Both the position numbers and the translations under genes were made by a program. The notes beneath the pieces are model-generated. The model searched no databases. It saw only the letters and a list, made by a program, of their open reading frames with translations, and was not told the DNA's origin. From the NCBI RefSeq assembly GCF_000732325.1, contig NZ_BBIW01000002.1, forward strand, positions 62,007 through 126,006: DNA of 64,000 bases, in the 5' to 3' direction. Shown piece after piece: positions 51,825 through 60,880 of this stretch. The stretch's first letter is position 1, and the number at the start of each line of letters is the position of its first letter. This DNA is from Paenibacillus sp. TCA20. GTDB taxonomy: Bacteria; Bacillota; Bacilli; Paenibacillales; Paenibacillaceae.

Positions 51825-51862
51825 AAAGCCCTTCTACTTCATAAACGAAGTAAAAGGGCTTT
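51825..51862 (-). terminator. Terminator after yidC
   Basis: A 16-base imperfect stem (51825-51840 with 51847-51862) with a six-base loop and an A-run to the left, giving T residues on the minus strand. Confidence 0.65.
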
Positions 51863-51869
51863 ATCCTAA

Positions 51870-52715
51870 TTAAGCTGGGTTCGTGCCTTTGGTCTTGGGT
51901 GCTGGGGAAGCAGGACTATCATCTTCGGCAGGCTCCATTGGATACATTTTTTGGAACAGCAGGGTCTGAACTATAAGAAAAGTTCCTCCGGCCATCCAGT
52001 ATAATGGAATCGCTGCAGGTGCACTGATCGAGAAGAAAGCCATCATAATCGGAGATACATAGCCCATTATGGCAAACTGCTTCCGCTGCTCTGCAGGCAT
52101 GTTCTTCATCGAAATTCGGGTCTGCAGCAAGTAGATCGCCGCTACAATGATCGCCAGAATCACATCCGGCTCTCCAAGTGTGAACCACAAGAAGGTGTGA
52201 CTGCTCATTTCCGGCATAAGCCTAATGGCCGTATATACACCAGTCAATATAGGCAGCTGAATTAGAATCGGCAGACAGCCAATATTAAGCGGGTTGAACT
52301 TGTGCTTCTTGTAGAGCTCAAGCATCTCCTGCTGCATCTTCTGCGCACTTTCCGGATCTTTCTTATTCTCGTATTTTTTCTTGAGTGCATCCAGCTCTGG
52401 CTGCATCCCCTTCATCACACGCTTCATGTTTTGCTGAGATTTCGTCTGTCTGAGCATGAGCGGGAACAGCAGCAAGCGTACAACAATCGTCAATACAATA
52501 ATCGCAAGTCCGTAGCTTCCCTGAAACCATCCCGCCATATGAGTGATCACATAAGATATAGGAAACACAATGTAATGATTAAAAAAACCAGGCGTACTAC
52601 TCGTAATCTCTGTTACATTCGAACCGCAGCCTGATAACAATAATGCGATGAGTACACTCGCGATAATGCCGTATAACCGTAACGTCCGTCCAGGGAATCC
52701 TTTTGATTTGTCCAT
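51870..52715 (-). CDS. yidC: YidC/Oxa1/SpoIIIJ family membrane protein insertase
   Basis: 281 residues. Lipoprotein signal ending in LLLSGC (C30), then five membrane helices with the Oxa1 core: GSYGLAIIVLTIVVRLLLFP, NPLNIGCLPILIQLPILTGV and a final IPLYWMAGG helix. It inserts proteins into the cytoplasmic membrane. The ATG at 52715 follows GAGGAGGATATCA; a longer frame to 52766 lacks a site. It sits alone rather than with rnpA/rpmH, so it is probably a second copy like YqjG. Confidence 0.93.
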   Translation of the reverse strand: MDKSKGFPGRTLRLYGIIASVLIALLLSGCGSNVTEITSSTPGFFNHYIVFPISYVITHMAGWFQGSYGLAIIVLTIVVRLLLFPLMLRQTKSQQNMKRVMKGMQPELDALKKKYENKKDPESAQKMQQEMLELYKKHKFNPLNIGCLPILIQLPILTGVYTAIRLMPEMSSHTFLWFTLGEPDVILAIIVAAIYLLQTRISMKNMPAEQRKQFAIMGYVSPIMMAFFSISAPAAIPLYWMAGGTFLIVQTLLFQKMYPMEPAEDDSPASPAPKTKGTNPA

Positions 52716-53017
52716 TGATATCCTCCTCGTTGATCGATCTTGCGTGTTATCAACGAGGGAAGGCACTCATCTGAATCATCATCAGGAGAAATTTTGATTC
52801 TACGAATCATTCTTAATATGGAGCGTACAGCCCGTTTCACACGGGTCAGGCGCTGAGGTGGATTGAATTCCGGCCATTCCGCAGTTCTCCGTATCCCAAA
52901 CTCCTCGAGTCTTCCCATCAGATGAAGCAGCGATGCACAGGTTACGGCAAATACCAAGCCGGCAGATGCCAAATATGGAATCAAATGATGCAGATCTTGA
53001 AGCTCAAACCATAGCAA
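52613..53017 (-). CDS. Hypothetical membrane-anchored protein overlapping yidC
   Basis: 134 residues starting at TTG 53017, nine bases after AAAGGAGGTG. It has one membrane helix near the N-terminus (LIPYLASAGLVFAVTCASLL), then a basic segment (RLTRVKRAVRSILRMIRRIK) and an acidic patch. The last 34 residues are read through the start of yidC in another frame, giving a 103-base overlap. The strong site and the helix suggest a real gene, but the overlapping C-terminal end is unusual. Confidence 0.5.
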   Translation of the reverse strand: MLWFELQDLHHLIPYLASAGLVFAVTCASLLHLMGRLEEFGIRRTAEWPEFNPPQRLTRVKRAVRSILRMIRRIKISPDDDSDECLPSLITRKIDQRGGYQWTNQKDSLDGRYGYTALSRVYSSHYCYQAAVRM

Positions 53018-53093
53018 AAGGATTCACCTCCTTTAGATATCTATCATTATACTCTTTTTAATCCCAGGATATAAGGGGAAGCTTCCGCCAACA

Positions 53094-53130
53094 AAAAAAA
53101 GCATGTCGTCGTAAGCATACGCCTCCATGC
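53094..53130 (-). terminator. Terminator after the Cys-rich small gene
   Basis: AAAGCATG and CATGCTTT arms around a long loop, with eight A residues to the left (T-run on the minus strand). Confidence 0.45.
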
Positions 53131-53187
53131 TTTGGATCAGCTGCTATTCAGCCTATATTTAATTAAGGCGCTCATTCTCTCCATTCA

Positions 53188-53373
53188 TCACACATGCATC
53201 ATCCGTAAATAATGCTGTGTATTCTCCCCTGCTTCTTCTTCCCTGTCAATTAAGCCCTGCTCTGTCCAACAATTGAGGCAATCCTCTTCTGTAGCGCATA
53301 ATGCAGCATCCTCACAGGTATAACAGTTCTGTAAATACAAGCGCGTTATTTGATCGGGCATTAACTCTCTCAT
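53188..53373 (-). CDS. Small cysteine-rich hypothetical protein
   Basis: 61 residues with five cysteines in a CX2CX5CX5CX2C pattern (NCYTCEDAALCATEEDCLNC), suggestive of metal binding, probably zinc. The rest is acidic, ending in a His-Val tail. The ATG at 53373 has AAGGAG nine bases upstream; an in-frame ATG at 53382 touches the site. The family is not recognised. Confidence 0.65.
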   Translation of the reverse strand: MRELMPDQITRLYLQNCYTCEDAALCATEEDCLNCWTEQGLIDREEEAGENTQHYLRMMHV

Positions 53374-53492
53374 GACTCTCATCTCCTTCTTATCTCTTGA
53401 CTACAATGTAACATGAATCCTAATATCGATTTGTGATTGTTTTCACATATTGACCAATCTCTTCATTTACTTTATATTTTTCTTCCATTATG

Positions 53493-53512
53493 CAAAAGAA
53501 GCCGGCTCGAGC
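53493..53512 (-). terminator. Possible terminator after the CYTH gene
   Basis: Palindrome AAGCCGGCTCGAGCCAGCTT with one mismatched pair and a modest A-run to its left. Confidence 0.4.
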
Positions 53513-53557
53513 CAGCTTCCACTACATCTATACCAATATCCACATACTCTTACTCTA

Positions 53558-54058
53558 TTACTCGCCCCGGTTCTGCAGATCACTCCATACTTTCTTATTA
53601 CTGTACTCCTTGCTCGTACTAATATCCCGGCCGAACCATTCGGGTGCGATGAAGTTCTCTGCTTCCTCCAGACTCAGGAATTCCACCTCCAGCACCGCCA
53701 GCTGGATCTGGTCATATTCATCGATCTCGATTACTCTGTTATTCCACGCAGCGGTAGTTCGCTTCTTCGTCAGCGGAATGGTCCCGTGAGCCTCCATAAT
53801 CTGATTGTACAGCCCTTCCGAGATATGGTATTCGACTTCCTCTCGTGCCAAGCCCCACCCCTTCTTGAAGGTATGGGTATATTCTACTTCGTTTGTGCTC
53901 AGATCTGTTATCTTCCGGGCTCTCAGCTCCTGATCCCCGTCCAGCGCAAGATACGTCTGTTCTATAAACTGCTCTTTCATCATGACAATATCTCCAGCTT
54001 GTATTAAAGCTATTGGATAGGCTGTAAGCATGAATTTGCGTTCGATCTCTACTCCCAT
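53558..54058 (-). CDS. CYTH domain protein (inorganic triphosphatase/adenylate cyclase-like)
   Basis: 166 residues. The N-terminal EIERKF is the ExExK signature of CYTH triphosphate-tunnel enzymes, followed by LRARKI, KKGWGLAREEVE and a final acidic strand VLEVEFLSLEEAE. Such small proteins usually hydrolyse tripolyphosphate or thiamine triphosphate. AGAGGAGC precedes the ATG. It is followed on the same strand by nothing until the Cys-rich gene. Confidence 0.88.
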   Translation of the reverse strand: MGVEIERKFMLTAYPIALIQAGDIVMMKEQFIEQTYLALDGDQELRARKITDLSTNEVEYTHTFKKGWGLAREEVEYHISEGLYNQIMEAHGTIPLTKKRTTAAWNNRVIEIDEYDQIQLAVLEVEFLSLEEAENFIAPEWFGRDISTSKEYSNKKVWSDLQNRGE

Positions 54059-54139
54059 TGTGATGTAGCTCCTCTGTCTTTTAATCTATTTGCAACTATT
54101 ATACACTACCTATATCAATTTCATATGTCCTTTAACTGC

Positions 54140-54805
54140 TTACACCACTTCACCTTCCCATTCGTTAAAAAATTGCTCCAAGTACTGCTCCATGAAGGCA
54201 TGCCTTTGTTCTGCCAGCTTTCGTCCGTACTCGGTGTTCATTAGATCCTTTAATTTCAGAAGCTTCTCATAAAAATGATTAATTGCCGTGCTCTCTTCAT
54301 TGCGATATTGATCTGTCGACATAGCTTCTCTTGGCTTAATGGATGGATCATAGATCAAATGACCTTTGGCCCCTGCATAGACAAACGCCCTGGCAATGGA
54401 TATCGCACCAACCGCATCCAGCCTGTCCGCATCCTGAACCACTTGACCTTCAATCGTGCGCATTGGCGGGTTATGACCGCCGTTGTAGGACATGGTAGAG
54501 ATAATCTCCAGAATATGCTTCCGATCTTTAACGGTTACCGAGTGAAATTGAAGCCAGTTCTCAACCTTGGCCATCCCTGCCTCTTTGGAAGGATTCAGCT
54601 TCTCATCAGCGATATCATGAAGATAGGCAGCAAGCATACAGACGAACATGTCCGCCTGCTCTGCGGCAGCTATTTTTTCAGCTGACCTTACGACCCGGTG
54701 AATATGCCACCAGTCATGGCCTGTTTTCTCCTGCCCCAATTCATGCTTCACATATACCTCAGCCGACTGCAATATGTTTTGTTCGATTTCTGACAAATTC
54801 TTCAT
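54140..54805 (-). CDS. HD-domain phosphohydrolase, YedJ-like
   Basis: 221 residues with the HD metal ligands: H in GHDWWHIHRVV, HD in AAYLHDIADEKL, and D in VVQDADRLDAVG, plus YNGGHNPP. This is the layout of YedJ/YhdJ-type phosphohydrolases acting on nucleotides. The C-terminal third is helical. The start at 54805 is the first ATG; the site before it is weak. Substrate unknown. Confidence 0.87.
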   Translation of the reverse strand: MKNLSEIEQNILQSAEVYVKHELGQEKTGHDWWHIHRVVRSAEKIAAAEQADMFVCMLAAYLHDIADEKLNPSKEAGMAKVENWLQFHSVTVKDRKHILEIISTMSYNGGHNPPMRTIEGQVVQDADRLDAVGAISIARAFVYAGAKGHLIYDPSIKPREAMSTDQYRNEESTAINHFYEKLLKLKDLMNTEYGRKLAEQRHAFMEQYLEQFFNEWEGEVV

Positions 54806-54852
54806 CCGTTAATATCCCCGCGATCTATATGTTGTAAGAGAAAGATATGGCT

Positions 54853-56466
54853 CTACTCCTGCTCAAAATATGCCTTCAGTGCTTGATGCGCGCGATATTC
54901 TGCTACGTTGAAGGAAGGCCAAGCTTGTTCTCTCTCATTCAGTCTATTATAGTCTGCCTTAAGATCATTTTGAATCTCGGGATACTCCCTGCTGAACTCA
55001 ATGAGCACAGGCACAGCATCCATAGACAATGAGCTAAGGAAATAAGGATCCATCTTTTGGTGGATGTGATACCGCTCGATATTTTTCTCGGCAATATAGT
55101 TGTCCATCCCCGCATAATTGATCGCAACATACGCTGCAAGCCCGAAGACGATATAACACTTGGCCAGAGGAATTCGTTCAAAATGGATCCTCAGACCGGC
55201 AATAACCATAAGTATGGCGAGAAGCAGCATGAAAGCATGCACAAGAAATCGGAGATAAGTAAAGCCATAGGCTTCTTCATATAATGCCAGTCTGGAAAAG
55301 GCTGAATACAAAATGATGATCGAACAGATTACGAGAATGTAGAGCAGCACTTTTTGAATAATTTGAAGTACGCCTGAGCCATTATCGTCCGTATACAGGA
55401 GTACCCCCATCAGAATTCCGAAATTAAGCAGCGCGACAAGCATCAGCTCGGCAAAGCCCCTTCTTGCATAGTCGGCATAAGTCATGCCATCGGGCAGTGC
55501 TCCTTCAAAGGCTCCAAACAAATAAGTGAACTGCAGAATAACGAACACCAGGTAGACGACATTCACCATCGTCAGAACGGTGGAGGCAATAATCGGATCC
55601 AGTCGCAGACGAAGAGAATCAGGCCCGCTCTCTGATATTCTATCCTTAGTACCCGCTGTTTCTGCTAATGATCTCCACTCAGGTTCCCCCTTCAATAGAT
55701 CTCCTTCTTGAGGAGTGGCGATGTCTGCCTCTCTCCAATGCGTCGTCTCCGGATCTGTCTTCCTCACGGACACTGGATGAATAAATCCATATACGTATCC
55801 GAAGAAGAACAACGTGAACATCAAGATCCACATGAATCGAAAAAATCCTTCACTATAGGTAATCTCATCTAACCACCTCGGAATACCGAACATCACTCTC
55901 TCGAACATACCGTCAGCAGAAGACAGCAAGGAGATCACAATAATGACAAGCGGTGCGGAGATGGCAACTCCGAATACGATTTTACGGCTGATGGCTCTTG
56001 AACCTTCATTAACCCGCTTAGAGTATGTAGAAGTGATACTGGTAAAGGCGGTAGGGATATGTCTAAGGGTCCTTGGAATTAAATGCGACAGTATATCTTT
56101 AATAATTCCAGTCTTCCACCAGACCTGAGGGTTGTAGCCCAGCAGCAATGTCACATGGTAAGCAACCAGGACGGGGAGGATCAGGATATTGAGCACATAA
56201 AATATCGGATTATCAAAGAGTAAGTAAGTTAACGACAGCATGAAAATAACTGCAAACAAAAAAATAGCAAAGGGTGATAGTCCGTGCAGTCGATCCCCGG
56301 CAAATCCCAGCACATAGCCATAGAACAGTAGGATAAATACAGGAATGGATACTCCAGGTGCATGTTCGAAGAACAAATTCTGGTGGATGATCGCAAGAAT
56401 CACAGCACCTAGGAGTGTGAATAAGCTGCGCGCGGGTGATTTTATGACAGGTAAATTTAACTTCAT
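54853..56466 (-). CDS. DUF4173/DUF4153 family multi-pass membrane protein
   Basis: 537 residues with about 11-12 membrane helices, a charged cytoplasmic loop near 255-305 (HWREADIATPQEGD) and a soluble C-terminal tail of about 70 residues (YFLSSLSMDAVPVLIE). The pattern ADYARRGFAELMLVALLNF is typical of DUF4173. The function is unknown. The ATG at 56466 follows GGGGGA by seven bases. Divergent from the SgrR-like gene, with which it shares an upstream region of about 115 bases. Confidence 0.8.
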   Translation of the reverse strand: MKLNLPVIKSPARSLFTLLGAVILAIIHQNLFFEHAPGVSIPVFILLFYGYVLGFAGDRLHGLSPFAIFLFAVIFMLSLTYLLFDNPIFYVLNILILPVLVAYHVTLLLGYNPQVWWKTGIIKDILSHLIPRTLRHIPTAFTSITSTYSKRVNEGSRAISRKIVFGVAISAPLVIIVISLLSSADGMFERVMFGIPRWLDEITYSEGFFRFMWILMFTLFFFGYVYGFIHPVSVRKTDPETTHWREADIATPQEGDLLKGEPEWRSLAETAGTKDRISESGPDSLRLRLDPIIASTVLTMVNVVYLVFVILQFTYLFGAFEGALPDGMTYADYARRGFAELMLVALLNFGILMGVLLYTDDNGSGVLQIIQKVLLYILVICSIIILYSAFSRLALYEEAYGFTYLRFLVHAFMLLLAILMVIAGLRIHFERIPLAKCYIVFGLAAYVAINYAGMDNYIAEKNIERYHIHQKMDPYFLSSLSMDAVPVLIEFSREYPEIQNDLKADYNRLNEREQAWPSFNVAEYRAHQALKAYFEQE

Positions 56467-56582
56467 TTGAGCGTCCCCCAAAACTTTAGGTTTATAATCC
56501 TAATTTTAGGTGATAAAATATGAAAATAAATAGAAAATATACTTATGTAAATTTCGTATTTTAGTAAGGGGCTGAATGACGA

Positions 56583-58301
56583 ATGAAGCTTCATTCCCAA
56601 TTTTTACGACTGCATGGTTACTATGGAAGCGAAGCAAGCGTACAAATTACTCTCGATGAGATGGCAGAAACGCTGGAATGCACACACCGCAATGCCCTTA
56701 ATATTATTCGTAAAATGGAAGCCGAAGGCTGGATTGAGTGGCATTCACAACGGGGACGAGGTAAGCGCTCTGAGCTTAAATTTCGGGTTGATCCAGAAGA
56801 GATTGCCGCCATCTCCATGATCAAGGCGATTGACCGCCATGAGATTAAGAAAGTCATGGATGACATTAAAGAATATACCGATTCGGCTAAATTGCCCGGC
56901 CGTCTGCAAGGATGGCTTATGCGTTATTTTGGACATCACACCCAGGTGAATGAGGATAAAGAGCAGATCGATATCCTTCGCCTGCCACTACGTCAGCAAA
57001 TTCACACGATGGATCCGCTGGCTATGAATCTGCTGGCAGAGTCTTTTGTCACAAGTCACATCTACGACGGACTTCTGACTCGGAACGAGACGGGAGAAGT
57101 TATTCCTCATCTTGCTCATGACTACGATGTCAGTGAGGATCGAATGACGTGGATATTTTATTTGCGCAAGGATGTTTACTTTCATCATGGAAAAACGCTC
57201 ACTGCTGACGACATCGTATACACCTTTGAACGATTAAGACAGCATCGAGAGCCTTTACTTTATAATTTTGTCGTACAGTCCATCGCATCCGTTACAGCGC
57301 TCGGCAGCACCTGTGTTAGGTTTACGCTGAACGCTCCGAACGAGCACTTTTTGCCGTTCTTATGTACAAGCAGGGCAGTGATCGTTCCTTCCGGACTGGA
57401 TGAAGCAGCAGAACACGATGAGATCCGATTCAGTGGAACGGGTCCCTTTAAGATAACGGAGTTTAACTCCAGCATGTGTATCCTTGAGGCGTTCTCGGCT
57501 TATTTTATCTCGCGTCCTCACCTGGATGTTGTGGAGATTATTCAGATTCCTTGGTCACTGCCCGAACAGAATGCGGAAGCCCAGGACGGAGCGGACCCGC
57601 TCTTCCATGTGCTGCTTGGCAACAGCAATATTAAGCAGAACCAGAGCCAGTATAGTTCACATACCTTGGTACGCAAGCTGCTGACCTGCAATACGAGAAA
57701 AGAAGGACCGCTGAAAGATCCCAAAGTACGCAAACATGTGTTTCAGTGTATTAAGTATGAAGAGCAGACCTTATCCGGAATCCACCCAAAAGCTCTGCTG
57801 CCAGATAGCGTAGACGGAACCTACCTTGTACTCATTACGATTCCGCAATATCGGCCGGACGCGATGAATATTAAGGAGCGCCTAGAGCGATTTGGTTACA
57901 AAGTAAGAGTAAAGGTGTTTATGCCCGAGGATTTTAAAGGTCCTATTCGGATGGAGTCTGATCTCATTCTGTTCTCTCTCCTAATGGACTGGGACGAGTC
58001 TCTCCGACGTCATGACTTGTACTTAACTTTATCCTCCCATGTAGAGTGTTCTGTTGAAGAGAACCTATTAAATGGCCTAAACCAGATATTGTTGGTACGG
58101 AGCGCAGATGAGAGATTACGTATGCTGCAGCAGATCGAAGAACAACTGATCGAACAGGATCATCTGTACGTCATGTACGACCGTCCCTTTCAGACCTCCT
58201 TCCTGCCCTCCGTCCGAGGCATCAGGCCCGGATCACAAGGATGGGTTGATTTGCGGTATCTCTGGTTCCCGCCTGACGTGGGACAGATTGAGTCGATTTA
58301 G
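56583..58301 (+). CDS. SgrR-like transcriptional regulator with solute-binding domain
   Basis: 572 residues. N-terminal SgrR-type winged helix (about 1-110, with LDEMAETLECTHRNALNIIR) is joined to an SBP_bac_5 (oligopeptide-binding-like) domain (about 130-565, with LLAESFVTSHIYDGLLTRNE and LRKDVYFHHGKTLTADDIVY). It binds a small ligand in the cytoplasm and regulates transcription; the ligand is unknown. It may control the divergent DUF4173 gene. A terminator follows. Confidence 0.87.
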   Translation: MKLHSQFLRLHGYYGSEASVQITLDEMAETLECTHRNALNIIRKMEAEGWIEWHSQRGRGKRSELKFRVDPEEIAAISMIKAIDRHEIKKVMDDIKEYTDSAKLPGRLQGWLMRYFGHHTQVNEDKEQIDILRLPLRQQIHTMDPLAMNLLAESFVTSHIYDGLLTRNETGEVIPHLAHDYDVSEDRMTWIFYLRKDVYFHHGKTLTADDIVYTFERLRQHREPLLYNFVVQSIASVTALGSTCVRFTLNAPNEHFLPFLCTSRAVIVPSGLDEAAEHDEIRFSGTGPFKITEFNSSMCILEAFSAYFISRPHLDVVEIIQIPWSLPEQNAEAQDGADPLFHVLLGNSNIKQNQSQYSSHTLVRKLLTCNTRKEGPLKDPKVRKHVFQCIKYEEQTLSGIHPKALLPDSVDGTYLVLITIPQYRPDAMNIKERLERFGYKVRVKVFMPEDFKGPIRMESDLILFSLLMDWDESLRRHDLYLTLSSHVECSVEENLLNGLNQILLVRSADERLRMLQQIEEQLIEQDHLYVMYDRPFQTSFLPSVRGIRPGSQGWVDLRYLWFPPDVGQIESI

Positions 58302-58310
58302 ATAAAAATA

Positions 58311-58366
58311 GCAGCAGTTCAAGTGATAGGTGGAACTCCCCCCTGCTTGAAATGCTGCCTTTTTTT
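58311..58366 (+). terminator. Terminator after the SgrR-like gene
   Basis: Arms GCAGCAGTTCAAG (58311-58323) and CTTGAAATGCTGC (58346-58358), imperfect, with a T-run at 58360-58366. Confidence 0.65.
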
Positions 58367-58613
58367 ATCTTCGTTTTATCGCTTTTACGATTAGATCAAT
58401 CATGATACCGATCACAAGCCATCCGACGATATTAATCAAGTAAAGTGCTAACATGCCATTGAATTGACGTCCAATGGAGGTGTAACTCTCAATAAACATC
58501 AGATGAGGACTCGTGAAATATAGTAATAAGTTCTTGTCATCCTCACCTATAGCATTATATAAGCACACGAATAGACTGAATAATGGTAACCAAAATCCAA
58601 ACTTTTTAAGCAT
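58365..58613 (-). CDS. Small hypothetical membrane protein
   Basis: 82 residues with two hydrophobic helices (WLPLFSLFVCLYNAI and ALYLINIVGWLVIGIMIDLI) and a basic C-terminus. The ATG at 58613 has GGAG eight bases upstream. The gene ends within the T-run of the convergent terminator. The family is not recognised. Confidence 0.6.
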   Translation of the reverse strand: MLKKFGFWLPLFSLFVCLYNAIGEDDKNLLLYFTSPHLMFIESYTSIGRQFNGMLALYLINIVGWLVIGIMIDLIVKAIKRR

Positions 58614-58675
58614 TAAATCGACTCCACTCCTACGACAGGCTCTTCATGTTAGTTAGATCATCATTATACATCAAA

Positions 58676-59584
58676 TCAGTTCGTACGCTGAACACTGTAC
58701 TTCAACGATTTTGACCAGAAATACAAGCCCATACCCATTAGAGTCAGCATGCCGCCTATGAGCTGAAACACAGATATCATTTCCCCTAAGAAGAAATAAG
58801 CAAGAATAATGGCGAGCACCGGCTCCCCGATGATTCCTACTGAAACGGTAGTTGCCCCAATAGAATTCAACAATATATTAAAAATGTATTGGCCAAAAAT
58901 AGTCGGAATAATGGCAAGGAGCAAAAAATAGATCCAGTCCGATAGGTGATATTGAACCAGTGAATAATTTTGAAACAAATTATAGATGAGCATCACTGTA
59001 CCACCGATAAAAAAGACAATGATGCTGTAAACATTGGCATCGATTTTGTTGCTTACTTTTTGGCCCATGAGTAAATAAGCCGACACGAACAGGGTACCGA
59101 TGAAGGACAAGCCATCTCCAAATAGAGCTTCTCTTGATATGCTGATGTCTCCCCATGCGATGAAGATGGAGCCAAAAAGAGCAATGATCATACACACAAC
59201 CGTTAGCAGGCTAACACGTTCCTTGAACAAAAAATAGGAACCGAGCATTACAAATAACGGCTGCAATGACAAGATCACCATAGAGCTTGCAACAGAGGTG
59301 TAGACAAGCGATTCCATCCAAAACAAAAAGTATAACCCTAAAAATACACCAGCAAGAAGAACGATACAGCCTTCTCTTTTACTCAGTTGAATGGAAACGA
59401 GCTGCTTCCTCGGAACGAACGCGAGCATGATGATAACGGAGATGAAGAGTCTGTACATCCCAGCCACCGAAGTCGGTGTATCCGAGAACTTGATCATGAT
59501 GGAAGATATCGAAACGGATAAAATACTGATAAACAACAGAACAAATGGATGTGAAATCATGGATGGTTTATTATGTTTTAACAT
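58676..59584 (-). CDS. EamA/DMT family transporter
   Basis: 302 residues, ten membrane helices in two EamA repeats, with SVAGMYRLFISVIIMLAF in the first and GATTVSVGIIGEPVLAIILA in the second. Members export amino acids or other metabolites. GGGAGGAGCC lies before the ATG. It is divergent from an AraC regulator, a common pairing that suggests the regulator controls it. Confidence 0.88.
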   Translation of the reverse strand: MLKHNKPSMISHPFVLLFISILSVSISSIMIKFSDTPTSVAGMYRLFISVIIMLAFVPRKQLVSIQLSKREGCIVLLAGVFLGLYFLFWMESLVYTSVASSMVILSLQPLFVMLGSYFLFKERVSLLTVVCMIIALFGSIFIAWGDISISREALFGDGLSFIGTLFVSAYLLMGQKVSNKIDANVYSIIVFFIGGTVMLIYNLFQNYSLVQYHLSDWIYFLLLAIIPTIFGQYIFNILLNSIGATTVSVGIIGEPVLAIILAYFFLGEMISVFQLIGGMLTLMGMGLYFWSKSLKYSVQRTN

Positions 59585-59732
59585 GGCTCCTCCCAGTAAT
59601 CATGATTACAAATTGATTATCTGTGCACAGATAAGCCGAAGCTGGATATAATAATATCATCACCATTTGCTATTTTGTGTAAATATATCATTGAATTATA
59701 TAGAAATATCGTCAATTAAAGGAGCCTTACGA

Positions 59733-60626
59733 TTGAAAAAACCATTGCACGAAACCATCCAATATCCTGACGAGAGATTTCCTTACATTATGTACACCCA
59801 CTCCGTCCGTGAGTCGATTCCGCGAGGACGGGGATTTAATGATCTGCATTGGCATGAGGACTTACAGTTCACTTTAGTAACCAGAGGGAAATTAACGATT
59901 CAAATTAATGGAATTAATTATGATTTAGAAGAGGGACAGGCTATTTTTATTAATAAAGGGGTTCTTCATATTGTTACGCACTTAACTTCAGACGGCCAGT
60001 ATGTCAGTTTTAATTTTCCTGAGAAGCTGCTCGCTTTTTACTCTAATAGTGCGATGGAGAAAACCCATGTTCTTCCCTTCACGAATTCTTCCCTGCTGTC
60101 CGTTGAGATCCCGGGGAATGAAGCGTGGCATAATGAAATCCTGCAAATCCTCTGGAAGCTGAAGAAGAAATTTGATTCACCAAAAAAGTGGGGATGGCAA
60201 TATGAAATTTCCATAGATACGGTTCAGTTATGGCTCATCTTCATCTCTCATATTTCACTATCTTCAGAAGAGTCTTCTAAACATAACAAACTACAGCAGG
60301 AACGAATGCAATTGATGCTTAGCTATATTCACCAACACTACACGAGCACGATAACGTTGAAGGAAATTGCAGACGAAGCGCATTTGAGTATATCGGAGTG
60401 TACCCGCAGCTTTAAGAAAAGCATACATAGGACTCCATATACCTATCTAGTTGAGTACCGCATTAAGAGAAGCTGTGAGCTGCTAGAATCTACCCAATAT
60501 ACGATTACAGAGATTGCCCAGAAGGTTGGGTTCAATCAAGTGAATCACTTTATTCAGTCGTTTAAAAAACATCATCAGATGACCCCAAAAGAATATCGAA
60601 ACAACAAAAACGCACTACGATATTGA
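59733..60626 (+). CDS. AraC family transcriptional regulator with N-terminal cupin
   Basis: 297 residues from the TTG at 59733, which has AAAGGAG eight bases upstream; the longer frame from 59667 has no site. An N-terminal cupin-type ligand domain (DLHWHEDLQFTLVTRGKL, about 40-60) precedes two helix-turn-helix motifs (ITLKEIADEAHLSISECTRS and ITEIAQKVGFNQVNHFIQSF). It is divergent from the EamA transporter gene, so it may regulate export; the ligand is unknown. Confidence 0.87.
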   Translation: MKKPLHETIQYPDERFPYIMYTHSVRESIPRGRGFNDLHWHEDLQFTLVTRGKLTIQINGINYDLEEGQAIFINKGVLHIVTHLTSDGQYVSFNFPEKLLAFYSNSAMEKTHVLPFTNSSLLSVEIPGNEAWHNEILQILWKLKKKFDSPKKWGWQYEISIDTVQLWLIFISHISLSSEESSKHNKLQQERMQLMLSYIHQHYTSTITLKEIADEAHLSISECTRSFKKSIHRTPYTYLVEYRIKRSCELLESTQYTITEIAQKVGFNQVNHFIQSFKKHHQMTPKEYRNNKNALRY

Positions 60627-60630
60627 AAAA

Positions 60631-60706
60631 AGCCGCAAAAACTGTACTGAACCTCCAGCTGTTAGAAGGTTGTCCAGCAACAGGGGTCCAGTTTAAGTCA
60701 GCGGCT
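60631..60706 (-). terminator. Hairpin downstream of the AraC gene at 60881
   Basis: AGCCGC and GCGGCT arms (60631-60636, 60701-60706) with further partial pairing inside, and six A residues to the left that become T on the minus strand. Confidence 0.45.
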
Positions 60707-60729
60707 CTAATGTAATTACTATTCAGTCC

Positions 60730-60828
60730 CTATCTCCGAATGATAATGTACACTCGGTTCGCGATCCACAGGATTAAACAAGCAGCTACGTAAAAAAACA
60801 ATCCATTTAGAACATAAGAAAAAGGCAT
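60730..60828 (-). CDS. Possible membrane peptide (32 residues)
   Basis: ATG 60828 to TAG 60730 encodes one hydrophobic helix (VLNGLFFYVAACLILWIA) with a basic end (IIIRR). The ribosome binding site is poor. It lies between the AraC gene and a terminator on the same strand, so it would be transcribed, but coding is uncertain. Confidence 0.3.
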   Translation of the reverse strand: MPFSYVLNGLFFYVAACLILWIANRVYIIIRR

Positions 60829-60880
60829 AATGCTGCTCGGATGCTCTCTTGGATCAAGCAGCCCAAGCTTGTTCTGCTAT

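Noticed and set aside
53450..54007. 185-residue plus-strand open frame
   Set aside because: It lies opposite the CYTH gene, which has a clear family signature and ribosome site; the antisense translation has no recognisable motif.
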